Source: Streptomyces sp. NBC_01231
Lineage (GTDB): Bacteria; Actinomycetota; Actinomycetes; Streptomycetales; Streptomycetaceae
DNA: 64,000 nt
NCBI GenBank assembly: GCA_035999765.1
Contig: CP108521.1
Coordinates: 3,844,001 to 3,908,000 of the forward strand
Direction of reading: 5' to 3'
Within the stretch, counting starts at the first letter, position 1, and every line of letters starts with the position of its first letter. Shown here in pieces: positions 47,964-57,511 of this stretch. The translations under genes and the position numbers were made by a program. The notes beneath the pieces are model-generated. The model was not told where the DNA came from and searched no databases. It saw nothing but the letters and a program-made list of their open reading frames with translations.

Positions 47964-50309
47964 ATGCATCGTGCACGGGTGACCTCAGCCACCGATCCCC
48001 GCCCCCTCCCCCACCCCACCGTGACCCCCGACCTGCCGCCCCCGGCCCCGCCCGCGGCGCCACCGGAGACGGCGCCTCGCTGGTCGCTCCCCGCACTGGT
48101 CGCGATCATGATTCTGGCCGCGGCGCTCTACTCCTGGAACCTGTCCGGTTCGAGCCTGAACAGCTTCTACAGCGCCGCCGTGCTGAGCGGCACGCAGAGC
48201 TGGAAGGCCTGGTTCTTCGGCTCGCTGGACGCCGGCAACTTCCTCACCGTCGACAAGCCGCCCTTCGCGCTGATGGTCATGGGCCTGTCGTGCCGGATCC
48301 TCGGGTACGGCACCTGGCAGATGATGGCGCCGATGGTCGCGTCCGCGCTCGGCACGATCTGGATCCTGCACTCGTCCGTGAAGCGGGTGTTCGGGCACGC
48401 GGCGGCGGCCGTCGCCGCGCTGGTCCTCGCGCTGACCCCGATCACGGTCGCCATCAACCGTGACAACAACCCCGACACGCTGCTCGTGCTGCTGATGGCC
48501 GGCGGCGCGGCGCTCGCGCTGCGGGCCGTCCGTACCGACAGGCTGCTGCCGCTGATCGGCTCCGCGGTGTGCTTCGGGCTCGCGTTCAACACCAAGATGC
48601 TCCAGGGCTACATCGCACTGCCCGCCGTCTTCGCCGTGTACGTCTTCGCGTCGCGGCTCGGCTGGAGGAAGAAGGCGGTGAACCTGGTCCTGGCCGCGGT
48701 GGCCCTGGCCGTCTCCAGCTTCTGGTGGGCGGCGGCCGTGTCGTTGGTGCCCGCCTCCGAGCGGCCGTACATCGGCGGTTCGACGGACGGCACCGCCTGG
48801 AACCTGATCATGGGCTACAACGGTCTGGGCCGGATCTTCGGCGGCGAGGGCAACGGCGGGGGCGGTGGCGGCGGAGGCGGTGGCTTCTCCGGTACGGCGG
48901 GTCTCGGGCGACTCTTCAACGACATCCTCGGCGGCCAGATCTCCTGGCTGATCCCCTTCGCGGCGATCGCCTGCGTCGGCGGCCTGGTCCTGTGCGGCCG
49001 TGCCCCGCGCACCGACCCCACCCGGGCCGCGCTGGTCATGTGGGGCGGCTGGACCGCGCTGCACTACCTGACGTTCGCGATGGCCGAAGGCACCATGCAC
49101 CCGTACTACACGACCGCGTTGGCGCCCGGTATCGCGGCGCTGTGCGGCGGCGGAGGCGCGCTGCTGCTGCGCGCCTTCCGTGCCGACAGGCGCTGGGCGT
49201 GGGTGCTGCCGGCCGCCCTGGCGGTCACGGCGGTGTGGGCCGCCGTGCTTCTGCGCCGGGCCTCCGGCTGGAACACCTGGCTGTGGCCGACGATCGCGGT
49301 GGTCATGGCGCTGGCGATCGCGGGCCTGCTGGTCTTCCGCTCCGGCACCCGGGTACGGCTGCTGGCGGCCTCGGTTGTCGCGGCGATCGTCGCCGCGGTG
49401 GCGGGCCCGGCCGCGTACGCCTGGTCGGTGCCGTCCGGCTCGGGCGGCGGAGGGGGCATGGGCGGGGGTACGAACCCGACGGCCGGGCCTTCTACGGGGA
49501 GCGGCTTCGGCGGTCCCGGTGGGGGTGGCGGCGGCCGGGGCGGCTTCGGCGGCGGTGAGGCGCCGGGCGGCACGCGGCAGGGCGGGCAGGCCGGTGGACA
49601 GGCCGGCCAGGAGGGCGGCGGGCCCGGCGGCGGCCAGATGATGCCCGGTGGCGGCAACGGCGAACTGCCCGGCGCGGCAAGCGGCGCGGGCCAGGCTCCC
49701 GGCGGTGCCGGTGAGACGGGCAGTACGCCGCCGGGCGCCACCGGCGAGAACGGCGGTACGGAGGCCGAGGGCGGCACCGGCGGTCAGCCCGGCGGCATGG
49801 GCGGGGGCATGGCCGGTGGCATGGGCGGGATGGGCGGCGCCGCGAGCGGCGAGCTCGTCTCGTACCTGAAGAAGCATCAGGACGGCGCCAAGTGGCTGCT
49901 GGCGGTGTCGAGTTCGCAGAGTGCCGCGCAGCTCATCCTCAGCAGCGGCGAGCCCGTCATCTCCATGTGGGGCTGGTCCGGCAGCGACAACGCGATGACC
50001 CTCGCCAAGCTCAAGGACCTGGTGAAGAAGGGCGAGCTGCACTACATCCAGGTCGGCGGCGGCGGCATGGGCGGCGGTCCCGGCGGCGGCTCCGACCTCA
50101 GCTCCGAGGTCACGGCGTGGGTGCAGAAGAACGGGACGGCGGTGAAGGAGAGCGCGTACAGCAGCGGCTCGACGTCGGAGTCGCAGTCGCAGTCGCAGTC
50201 CAACTCCTCGTCCCAGGCCAACCCCCCGTCCCAGTCCAGCTCCTCGTCCCAGTCGAGCCAGTCGAGCCAGTCGACGGTCTACCGCCTGGACGCCTCGGAC
50301 GTCGGCTGA
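47964..50309 (+). CDS. GT39-family membrane glycosyltransferase with Gly-rich linker
   Basis: A protein of about 781 residues. The N-terminal half is a GT39/ArnT-like integral-membrane domain: AALYSWNLSGSSLNSFYSAA, FGSLDAGNFLTVDKPPFALM (catalytic-loop Asp) and many hydrophobic helices up to about residue 495. Then come about 150 residues that are almost pure Gly with Met/Ala/Gln (GGGMGGGTNPTAGPSTGSGF and on). A folded C-terminal domain follows (SYLKKHQDGAKWLLAVSSSQ), then a Ser/Gln-rich end. It probably transfers sugar from a polyprenyl phosphate at the outer membrane face. The start is uncertain (ATG 47964; GTG 47979 possible). Confidence 0.85.
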   Translation: MHRARVTSATDPRPLPHPTVTPDLPPPAPPAAPPETAPRWSLPALVAIMILAAALYSWNLSGSSLNSFYSAAVLSGTQSWKAWFFGSLDAGNFLTVDKPPFALMVMGLSCRILGYGTWQMMAPMVASALGTIWILHSSVKRVFGHAAAAVAALVLALTPITVAINRDNNPDTLLVLLMAGGAALALRAVRTDRLLPLIGSAVCFGLAFNTKMLQGYIALPAVFAVYVFASRLGWRKKAVNLVLAAVALAVSSFWWAAAVSLVPASERPYIGGSTDGTAWNLIMGYNGLGRIFGGEGNGGGGGGGGGGFSGTAGLGRLFNDILGGQISWLIPFAAIACVGGLVLCGRAPRTDPTRAALVMWGGWTALHYLTFAMAEGTMHPYYTTALAPGIAALCGGGGALLLRAFRADRRWAWVLPAALAVTAVWAAVLLRRASGWNTWLWPTIAVVMALAIAGLLVFRSGTRVRLLAASVVAAIVAAVAGPAAYAWSVPSGSGGGGGMGGGTNPTAGPSTGSGFGGPGGGGGGRGGFGGGEAPGGTRQGGQAGGQAGQEGGGPGGGQMMPGGGNGELPGAASGAGQAPGGAGETGSTPPGATGENGGTEAEGGTGGQPGGMGGGMAGGMGGMGGAASGELVSYLKKHQDGAKWLLAVSSSQSAAQLILSSGEPVISMWGWSGSDNAMTLAKLKDLVKKGELHYIQVGGGGMGGGPGGGSDLSSEVTAWVQKNGTAVKESAYSSGSTSESQSQSQSNSSSQANPPSQSSSSSQSSQSSQSTVYRLDASDVG

Positions 50310-50351
50310 CCAACACAGCCCCGACGTTCCCACCCCCCCCCCACCGTCCAC

Positions 50352-50382
50352 AACGCCCTCTGCCCTACCGGCAGAGGGCGTT
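50352..50382 (+). terminator. Terminator of the GT39 gene
   Basis: AACGCCCTCTGCC (50352-50364) and GGCAGAGGGCGTT (50370-50382) form a perfect 13-bp stem with a 5-nt loop, 43 bp after the stop. A run of Cs (50331-50341) precedes it. Confidence 0.85.
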
Positions 50383-50526
50383 GCGCCATGTCAACTCGCG
50401 TAGACAAAGGGCAGATTGTCGGACCCGGTCACCTGCTGGACACGTCCGGTTCATGGACAAGAACGCATGTCCATGTCACGCTCCCGATTACCCGCTCCAA
50501 TCAACCCGCGTAGAACGGACACCCCC

Positions 50527-51336
50527 ATGCCCGTGACCCCCATACGCACGCGCCGTTGGAAGCCCCTGGCGCTCGCCGTCTCCACCGTCATGATCAGCCT
50601 CGCCGCCCCCGCGCTGACCGCGACCCCCGCCGCGGCCACGACGACCGCGTACGACTCGACGTACTACAAGAACGCGATCGGCAAGACGGGGACGAGCCTC
50701 AAGTCCTCCCTGCACACCATCATCAGCAGCCAGACGAAGATCTCGTACTCCGCGGTCTGGAACGCCCTCAAGGCCACCGACCAGGACCCGAACAACAGCA
50801 GCAACGTGATCCTGCTGTACAGCGGTGTCTCGCGCAGCAAGTCCCTCAACGGCGGCGACACCGGCGACTGGAACCGCGAGCACACCTGGGCCAAGTCCCA
50901 CGGCGACTTCGGCGAGGTGACCGGTCCCGGCACCGACCTGCACCACCTGCGCCCGGCGGACGTCCAGGTCAACAGCATCCGCGGCAACAAGGACTTCGAC
51001 AACGGCGGCAGTGCGGTCAGCGGCGGGGGCGGCAGCCTCACCGACTCCGACTCCTTCGAGCCGCGTGACGCGGACAAGGGCGACGTGGCCCGCATGATCC
51101 TGTACATGACCGTGCGGTACGAGGGTGACGACAGCTTCGCCGATCTCGAGCCCAACGAGAAGGTGAACAACGGCAGCGCCCCGTACATGGGCAAGCTCTC
51201 CGTGCTCAAGCAGTGGAGCGACGAGGACCCGCCGAGCGCCTTCGAGGAGAAGCGCAACCAGGTCATCTACGACACGTACCAGCACAACCGCAACCCGTTC
51301 ATCGACCACCCGGAGTGGGTCGAGGCGATCTGGTAG
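50527..51336 (+). CDS. Secreted endonuclease I
   Basis: A 269-residue secreted nuclease. The signal peptide (PLALAVSTVMISLAAPALTA, AAA cleavage) is followed by the endonuclease I (HNH-like/beta-beta-alpha-metal) domain. WNREHTWAKSHGDFG carries the metal/catalytic His, TDLHHLRPADVQVNSIRGNK the general-base His and Asn, and KGDVARMILYMTVRYEGDD follows. It degrades extracellular DNA, probably for phosphate or nucleotide scavenging. The ATG at 50527 lacks a strong ribosome site; GTG 50533 is possible. It is monocistronic. Confidence 0.9.
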   Translation: MPVTPIRTRRWKPLALAVSTVMISLAAPALTATPAAATTTAYDSTYYKNAIGKTGTSLKSSLHTIISSQTKISYSAVWNALKATDQDPNNSSNVILLYSGVSRSKSLNGGDTGDWNREHTWAKSHGDFGEVTGPGTDLHHLRPADVQVNSIRGNKDFDNGGSAVSGGGGSLTDSDSFEPRDADKGDVARMILYMTVRYEGDDSFADLEPNEKVNNGSAPYMGKLSVLKQWSDEDPPSAFEEKRNQVIYDTYQHNRNPFIDHPEWVEAIW

Positions 51337-51363
51337 GACCGGCGTGCGAGAGTGCCTGCCGGA

Positions 51364-52344
51364 TCAGCTCGGCCGCGCGAGAGCCCGAGCCAGTCGGGAG
51401 ACGGCGGCCGGATCCGGCAGGCCACGCAGGGAGACGACGACCTGCCCGCTCGCGAACTCGCGCTGTGCGGCGGTCACGGTCGGGTCGACCGCGCACTCGG
51501 CCTGTACGCGGACGTAGTTCAGGGCCGTCGCGAAGAGCATCGAGAACGAGCCCACGCCCTGGATGACACCGGGGCCGCCGGCCTCCCGGTACGCCCGCAC
51601 CAACCGCCGTGCGGAATCGGCTCGGAAGTCGTTGCCGCCCGCCCAGACGTACACGGCACGCGCGAGCTCGCGTTCCGCCGAGACCGTTCCGGCGTTGTCC
51701 CAGTCGAGGAGCACCGGCCCGGCCGGACCGACCAGCACGTTCTGGGGCTGCATGTCGAGGTGCGACGTCACCAGGCCGCCCGGGTCGGACGGGGTGACGT
51801 GCTGCGCGAGCTCCACCGCCGAGGTGGCGACGAACCGGCCGAGCGCGTCCGACCAGGGCATGCCGGCCCGGCTGGTCTCCTGGTGCAGTTTCTCCCAGTC
51901 GGCTTCGCCGGGGCATTCCTCGTACCAGGCGTCCGGTGTCTCGTCGGCACCCTCGCCGGCCCGGTGGAGCAGGGCCAGCGTCCGGCCGCACCAGCTCAGG
52001 ATCTCCGGATCGGCGGCGTCCGCCTTGGCGCCGTCGACCCAGTCGTACAGCTTCACGTGGGAGCCGCCCAGCGCGGGGGCGAGCCGGGTGACGTGTGCGC
52101 CGCCGGGATTCGGCAGCAGTCGTGGCGAGGAGATCCCCAGCCGCTCCGCGGCGTCGCGCAGGGCCGCCTCCCGGGCGACCTGTCCCTCGTCACAGCCGAA
52201 CAGCAACTCCTTCACCGCCCAGGAGGATTCGTTCCCGGCCAGCTTCCAGATCTGCCCGAGCGCGCCCCGGGTGACGGGTGTCACCGTCCATGGTCCCGCG
52301 CCCAGCGCGTAGGTGTCCGCTATGAAGTCGGCTGCGCTCCGCAT
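51364..52344 (-). CDS. Aminoglycoside-phosphotransferase-fold kinase
   Basis: A 326-residue APH/choline-kinase-fold protein. The ATP-binding Lys is in WAVKELLFG, the catalytic loop is VTSHLDMQPQNVLV (HxDxxxxN) and the metal Asp is in LLDWDNAG. The substrate is unpredictable; most such actinobacterial proteins are not resistance enzymes. The ATG at 52344 is followed by SAADFIADTYALG. It is the last native gene before the direct-repeat-bounded islet, and convergent with the nuclease. Confidence 0.82.
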   Translation of the reverse strand: MRSAADFIADTYALGAGPWTVTPVTRGALGQIWKLAGNESSWAVKELLFGCDEGQVAREAALRDAAERLGISSPRLLPNPGGAHVTRLAPALGGSHVKLYDWVDGAKADAADPEILSWCGRTLALLHRAGEGADETPDAWYEECPGEADWEKLHQETSRAGMPWSDALGRFVATSAVELAQHVTPSDPGGLVTSHLDMQPQNVLVGPAGPVLLDWDNAGTVSAERELARAVYVWAGGNDFRADSARRLVRAYREAGGPGVIQGVGSFSMLFATALNYVRVQAECAVDPTVTAAQREFASGQVVVSLRGLPDPAAVSRLARALARPS

Positions 52345-52441
52345 ACGAGGGCCTCTCTGGCTGCGACGTCCGTGTCCCGGCCGCCCGCCTGGTCAGGCGA
52401 CACATGGTCAGGCCACAGGATTACACCTCAGCTCAGTTGAG

Positions 52442-52471
52442 ATGCGTCGGCGCGAACATCCGCAGCACCGC
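52442..52471. repeat. Left 30-bp direct repeat of the islet
   Basis: Thirty bases identical to 57524-57553, starting ATGCGTCGGCGCGAACATCC. On the minus strand they encode [10 protein letters not shown], the C-terminus of the TPP enzyme at the right end. Here it continues LN and a stop, as a free 3'-end fragment of a gene whose body is not present. Confidence 0.8.
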
Positions 52472-52503
52472 TTCCCGGCCGACCCGCACCCGAAGAACAA
52501 CTC

Positions 52504-53601
<1,098 letters not shown>

Positions 53602-53613
53602 GGTGCTCCTTGC

Positions 53614-53648
53614 GTTGTGCGGCGTAGTTGTGCGGAGTAGTTGTGCGG
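53614..53648. repeat. Three 13-bp repeats GTTGTGCGG
   Basis: GTTGTGCGG at 53614, 53627 and 53640, exactly 13 bp apart, with spacers CGTA, AGTA. They sit immediately upstream of the aldo/keto reductase ribosome site and could be a tandem operator. Confidence 0.5.
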
Positions 53649-53762
53649 CTCACGCCGCGGTTGGGGGGAGAGCTGCGGTGGGCTTGGGACGACCTGGACG
53701 GTTCGTGGCATCGGCCCGAGGCGGCGATCGGCTTCTGCGGATCGTGGTGCTCCCGGGGCCGC

Positions 53763-54761
53763 TCAGTGGTGCCGGGGGTGCGCGGTGAGGGCATCGCGGT
53801 TGATGGTTCCGCGCTGGAGTTTCGCGTCGTGGGGCGTGTTGAATCCGGCATTGGCGATGACCAGCTGATTGCCGCGTACGGCGGTGGTGGTGGGTGAGGC
53901 GAGTCCGTCGTCGACGGTCAGGGCGGTCTCGGTGGTCCCGTTCGGGTGCACGACGCTGACCCGGTCGGTCGTGTCGTTCTGCGCGGCGAAGACGGTGTCG
54001 GAGTGGTCGTCGAGGAAGGAGAAGTCGTCGACGTCGGGGAGGTTGTCGGCGACGGTGTTGATGGGGCCGGGGGTTCCGTGGGCATCGACCGGGATCCTCA
54101 GCAGCGTGCCCTGGTTGAAGTTGCTCACCCATACGGCGCCCTTGTGGAAGCGGACGCCGTTCACGCCCAACTTCAGGGATGCCTTGGGGTCGGGTGCGAG
54201 CTCCGGACCGGTCAGCCAGACCCTCGCCGCCCCGCCGGAAGCGGGCACGGCCCACACCGTGCCGTTGCCGCTGTCGGCGGCGTAGAGGGTACGGCCGGCC
54301 GGGTCGATGGCCAGGCCGTTGGGCAGGCCGTCGGCGGGCAGGGCGGCCAGACGCTGGGGGCGGCCGTGCGGGGGCAGCTTCCAGGTGCCGGCCCGGGAGG
54401 CGTCGTCGGAGTTCACGTTGTAGTAGACGGTGCCGTCGCTGCCGCGGGTGTTGCCGGTGATCTGATCGCCCTGGTGTCCGCCGACGAGGGTGGTGCGCTG
54501 CCCGGACGAGGTGATGCGTACGAGCTTCGGCGGCTTGTTCGCGGGGACGCCCAGCATGGACACGGTCAGGGAGCCGTCCGGGTTGACGGTGATGTTCTCG
54601 GGTGAGTCGCCGGAGGCGAAGTCGAACGCGGCCGCGGTCTTCACCTGGGTGATGACCGGCTGCGTACCGTCTCCTCCGGTGGCGGCGGACGCCAACGGGG
54701 TCGAGACGAGAACGGCCGCGAGAGCGGGGATCGCCGCGGCGTGAGTGAAGCGAATGCGCAT
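53763..54761 (-). CDS. Secreted SMP-30/gluconolactonase-like beta-propeller protein
   Basis: A 332-residue secreted protein: signal RFTHAAAIPALAAVLVSTPL (ASA cleavage), then propeller blades typical of SMP-30/NHL folds (SPENITVNPDGSLTVSMLGV, ADGLPNGLAIDPAGRTLYAA, GVNGVRFHKGAVWVSNFNQG, LPDVDDFSFLDDHSDTVFAA). It may hydrolyse a lactone or bind a ligand outside the cell. The ATG at 54761 has AGGAAGC upstream. It lies between the reductase and the MFS gene, on the same strand. Confidence 0.82.
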   Translation of the reverse strand: MRIRFTHAAAIPALAAVLVSTPLASAATGGDGTQPVITQVKTAAAFDFASGDSPENITVNPDGSLTVSMLGVPANKPPKLVRITSSGQRTTLVGGHQGDQITGNTRGSDGTVYYNVNSDDASRAGTWKLPPHGRPQRLAALPADGLPNGLAIDPAGRTLYAADSGNGTVWAVPASGGAARVWLTGPELAPDPKASLKLGVNGVRFHKGAVWVSNFNQGTLLRIPVDAHGTPGPINTVADNLPDVDDFSFLDDHSDTVFAAQNDTTDRVSVVHPNGTTETALTVDDGLASPTTTAVRGNQLVIANAGFNTPHDAKLQRGTINRDALTAHPRHH

Positions 54762-54907
54762 GGTGGTGCTTCCTGTGAAAGCGGCTGGAGGACGACGGAG
54801 TTGGTGCCGTACGTCTCCGGACCGAGCGGAGCCCCGGCCGACCGCCTGGTGGCCGGGGAAGGGACTGCGGGTGGGGACTACGGGAGTGAGGCGCGGCGCG
54901 GCATCAG

Positions 54908-54954
54908 GTGTCAGCTCTGCTGTCAGCTCTACCGTCAGCTCGGCTGTCAGCTCC
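54908..54954. repeat. Four 12-bp repeats (GTCAGCTC units)
   Basis: GTCAGCTC recurs at 12-bp steps (54909, 54921, 54933, 54945), each preceded by GCT or similar. The last copy enters the 3' end of the MFS gene, placing the array in its untranslated tail. Confidence 0.5.
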
Positions 54955-56200
54955 GCGCTGATTCCGTCTTGCGGTGAGAGGCGGCCAGCAGGCCAAGCGG
55001 CAGCAGGGCCGCCAGGGCGAAGGCGAAGCCGGCCAGCGACGGGCCCTGGAGGCCCAGGCCGGAGGTCAGGGCGACGCCGCCGAGCCAGGAACCCGTGGCG
55101 ATCCCGACCTGGAACGCGGACGTGGCCAGGGCCATGGGCAGGGACCGGCCGGTTCCGGCGATACGGACCACCTCACCGACCACGATGGGGTTGTTGGCGA
55201 AGCCGGCTCCGCCGAGCAGCACGACCAGGACCACGGCCACGACGCTGTTGGTCGCCCACAGGGTGATGGCGGCCAGGATCGCGGCCGTGACAGCGGTGGC
55301 CGGGATCAGGGTGGCGTAGGGCCGGCGGTCGCCGAGGCGTCCACCGACCGTGGTGCCGGCCAGGGCGCCGATGCCGAAGCCGAGCATCGCCAGCGGCACC
55401 ACGGCACTCGCGAGCCCGGCCCGGTCGGTCAGCAGCGGGGCGACGTAGCTGTAGGCGGCCATGATGCCGGCCTGGATGAGCGCGATGGCCAGGTAGACCA
55501 GCCACAGGCGCGGATGCCCCAGCGCGGCCGTCTCGGCGCGCAGGGAGGTGTCGGCACGCGTGGTGTCGGCGGGCAGCCGGCGGGCCACCACGGCGGCGGC
55601 CGCCACGGCGAGAGCGGCGAGCATCCAGAAGGGGGCCTGCCAGCCGCCCAGTTGGCCGGCCGCCGTACCGAGCGGGACGCCGACGATGTTGGCAAGGGTG
55701 ATGCCGCCGACCATCACACCCGTGGCGCGGGTGCTGGCGGCCGGTCCCGCGGCGGCGGTCGCCACCACCGCGCCCACGGCCCAGAAGGTGCCGTTGCCCA
55801 GCGCGGCGGCGAACCGGCCGACGAGCGCGAGCCCCAGGTTGGAGCTGAGCGCACTGACGACGTGGCCCGCGGCGAAGACCAGCAGTGCGGCGACCAGGGC
55901 CGAGCGACGCGGCAGGCGCTGGGTCGCCATGGACATCACGGGCGCGCCGATCATCATGCCGACGGCGAAGGCGGTGATCAGCGTCCCGGCGCTGGAGACA
56001 CTGACATCGAGGGCGCCGGAAATCTGCGGCAGCAGGCCGGAGACGACGAACTCGCTGGTGCCCATGAGGAAGGCGATGGCACCCAGCAACCACACCACCG
56101 GCGGCAATGTGACCTTCCCGGCAGGCGCTGCCGTGCCGTCGTCACCCGTGAACGGTGCGGCGGCCGAGGTGTCCGGCTTCGTGGACGAGGGGGAACTCAC
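54947..56200 (-). CDS. MFS transporter (DHA1 type)
   Basis: A 417-residue twelve-helix exporter: WLLGAIAFLMGTSEFVVSGL, then motif A (TQRLPRRSALVAALL), LGNGTFWAVGAVVATAAAGP and GQLGGWQAPFWMLAALAVAA. It resembles AraJ/CmlR-type exporters of sugars or chloramphenicol-like drugs. The GTG at 56200 has AAAGGAT eight bases away. The C-terminus ends HRKTESARS. The divergent-free layout (same strand as XRE regulator 300 bp upstream) fits control by that regulator. Confidence 0.85.
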   Translation of the reverse strand: MSSPSSTKPDTSAAAPFTGDDGTAAPAGKVTLPPVVWLLGAIAFLMGTSEFVVSGLLPQISGALDVSVSSAGTLITAFAVGMMIGAPVMSMATQRLPRRSALVAALLVFAAGHVVSALSSNLGLALVGRFAAALGNGTFWAVGAVVATAAAGPAASTRATGVMVGGITLANIVGVPLGTAAGQLGGWQAPFWMLAALAVAAAAVVARRLPADTTRADTSLRAETAALGHPRLWLVYLAIALIQAGIMAAYSYVAPLLTDRAGLASAVVPLAMLGFGIGALAGTTVGGRLGDRRPYATLIPATAVTAAILAAITLWATNSVVAVVLVVLLGGAGFANNPIVVGEVVRIAGTGRSLPMALATSAFQVGIATGSWLGGVALTSGLGLQGPSLAGFAFALAALLPLGLLAASHRKTESARS

Positions 56201-56502
56201 TGACGATCCTTTCAAGAGCCGGCGCGTGCCCCGGTCATCCGAAGGCGTTCCGGAGCAAGGTGGCATGCGCGCCGAAGGGGGTGCGGGCGGAGCACTTCAG
56301 GCCCGCCGCAATCCACGAAACCAGCAGCCGAGCCCGGCAGACAGTCACGCTTGTGAGGGGTAACAGCAGGGACCCCCTCCTGCCGGGAGCGTGAGTGCCC
56401 ACACGGAGAATCGGGGTGAACGGCCGCGGCACGGGGTGTGGGCGGCGCTGATGGCCGGAGCTGACGTGACGCGGCGGGGAGTCCCGGAGGAGCCGGCTCA
56501 GG
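56201..56502. other. Gene-free gap before the MFS gene
   Basis: About 300 bp holding the MFS promoter on the minus strand. No gene and no strong palindrome are seen. Confidence 0.4.
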
Positions 56503-57381
56503 TCAGCGCTCCGTGTCGGCCTGAGAGGCGGCCGCGTCCCGGTTCCGGCTCGCTGCCCAGCTGGCGAGGAGTTTCAGGGCGTCCGCGGCCGGGGTGCAGG
56601 GATCCGCGCTGTACACGGTGATGGACAGCCCCTGTTCGCCGGGCAGGTCCAGAGTTTCGTGAACCAGCTCCATCTCGCCCACCGCACGGTGGTGGAACCG
56701 CTTGGTTCCCTCGGTGAACACGTGCACGTCGTGCGCGCCCCACAGGGTGCGGAAGGCGTCGCTGCGGGTGGACAGTTCACCGATCAGGTTGGACAGCTCC
56801 CGGTCGTAGGGGTTCTTGGCGACCTCGACCCTCAGCACCCCGACTCCGTCCCGGGCCACGCGTTCCCAGTCGGGGTACAGCCGCGTGGCCCGCGGGTCGA
56901 GGAAGACGAACCGGCAGGTGTTCACCGGCTCCACCTCGAACACCTCGCTGAGCAGAGCGCGGGCGAGCGGATTGGCCGCCAGGATGTCCATACGGTTGTT
57001 GCGCACGTACGCCGGCTGGTCGCGCAGACCCTCGACGATGCGCAGCACGCTGGGCCGCACGGTCGCCTTCTTCGGGCGGCGCCGGACCCGGGCCCCACTG
57101 GTGTTGGCCGCCCGGGCCAGGGCGTGGAGGTGATCCCGCTCGGTGGCGTCCAGCCGCAGGGCCTGGGCGACGGCGTCCAGGACGCTGTCGGAGACCCCGG
57201 TGAGGTTGCCGCGCTCCAGACGCGTGTAGTACTCGACGCTCATCCCAGCCAGCATCGCGACCTCACCGCGGCGCAGCCCGGGCACCCGCCGCTGCCCGTA
57301 CACCGGCATGCCCGCCTGCTCCGGTGTGATCTTGGCGCGGCGGGACTTGAGAAATGCGCTGACTTCGGCCCGGTTGTCCAT
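56503..57381 (-). CDS. XRE-family (MmyB-like) regulator
   Basis: A 292-residue protein. The HTH (VPGLRRGEVAMLAGMSVEYY, TRLERGNLTGVSDSVLDAVA, residues about 33-70) is followed by a MmyB-like ligand domain (NNRMDILAANPLARALLSEV, FVFLDPRATRLYPDWE, LWGAHDVHVFTEGTKRFHH). Such proteins in actinobacteria often sit beside an oxidoreductase or transporter that they control, as here with an aldo/keto reductase and MFS pump. The ATG at 57381 begins MDNRAEVSAFL. It is the rightmost gene of the islet. Confidence 0.88.
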   Translation of the reverse strand: MDNRAEVSAFLKSRRAKITPEQAGMPVYGQRRVPGLRRGEVAMLAGMSVEYYTRLERGNLTGVSDSVLDAVAQALRLDATERDHLHALARAANTSGARVRRRPKKATVRPSVLRIVEGLRDQPAYVRNNRMDILAANPLARALLSEVFEVEPVNTCRFVFLDPRATRLYPDWERVARDGVGVLRVEVAKNPYDRELSNLIGELSTRSDAFRTLWGAHDVHVFTEGTKRFHHRAVGEMELVHETLDLPGEQGLSITVYSADPCTPAADALKLLASWAASRNRDAAASQADTER

Positions 57382-57511
57382 GGATCCCAGCGTAGGAAAG
57401 CGAAGCGATCAGTGGGGGTCCCTGTCAGTACCCCTCACAGCATGGACTCCACGACGGGGCCGGCGTCACAGCCGAGCGCCCGCTGCACGTGTCGCCGAGC
57501 TCGAAGTGGCG

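Noticed and set aside
51364..52344. Aminoglycoside-resistance gene
   Set aside because: The APH fold is clear, but no resistance-specific motif or resistance context is seen; a general small-molecule kinase is safer.
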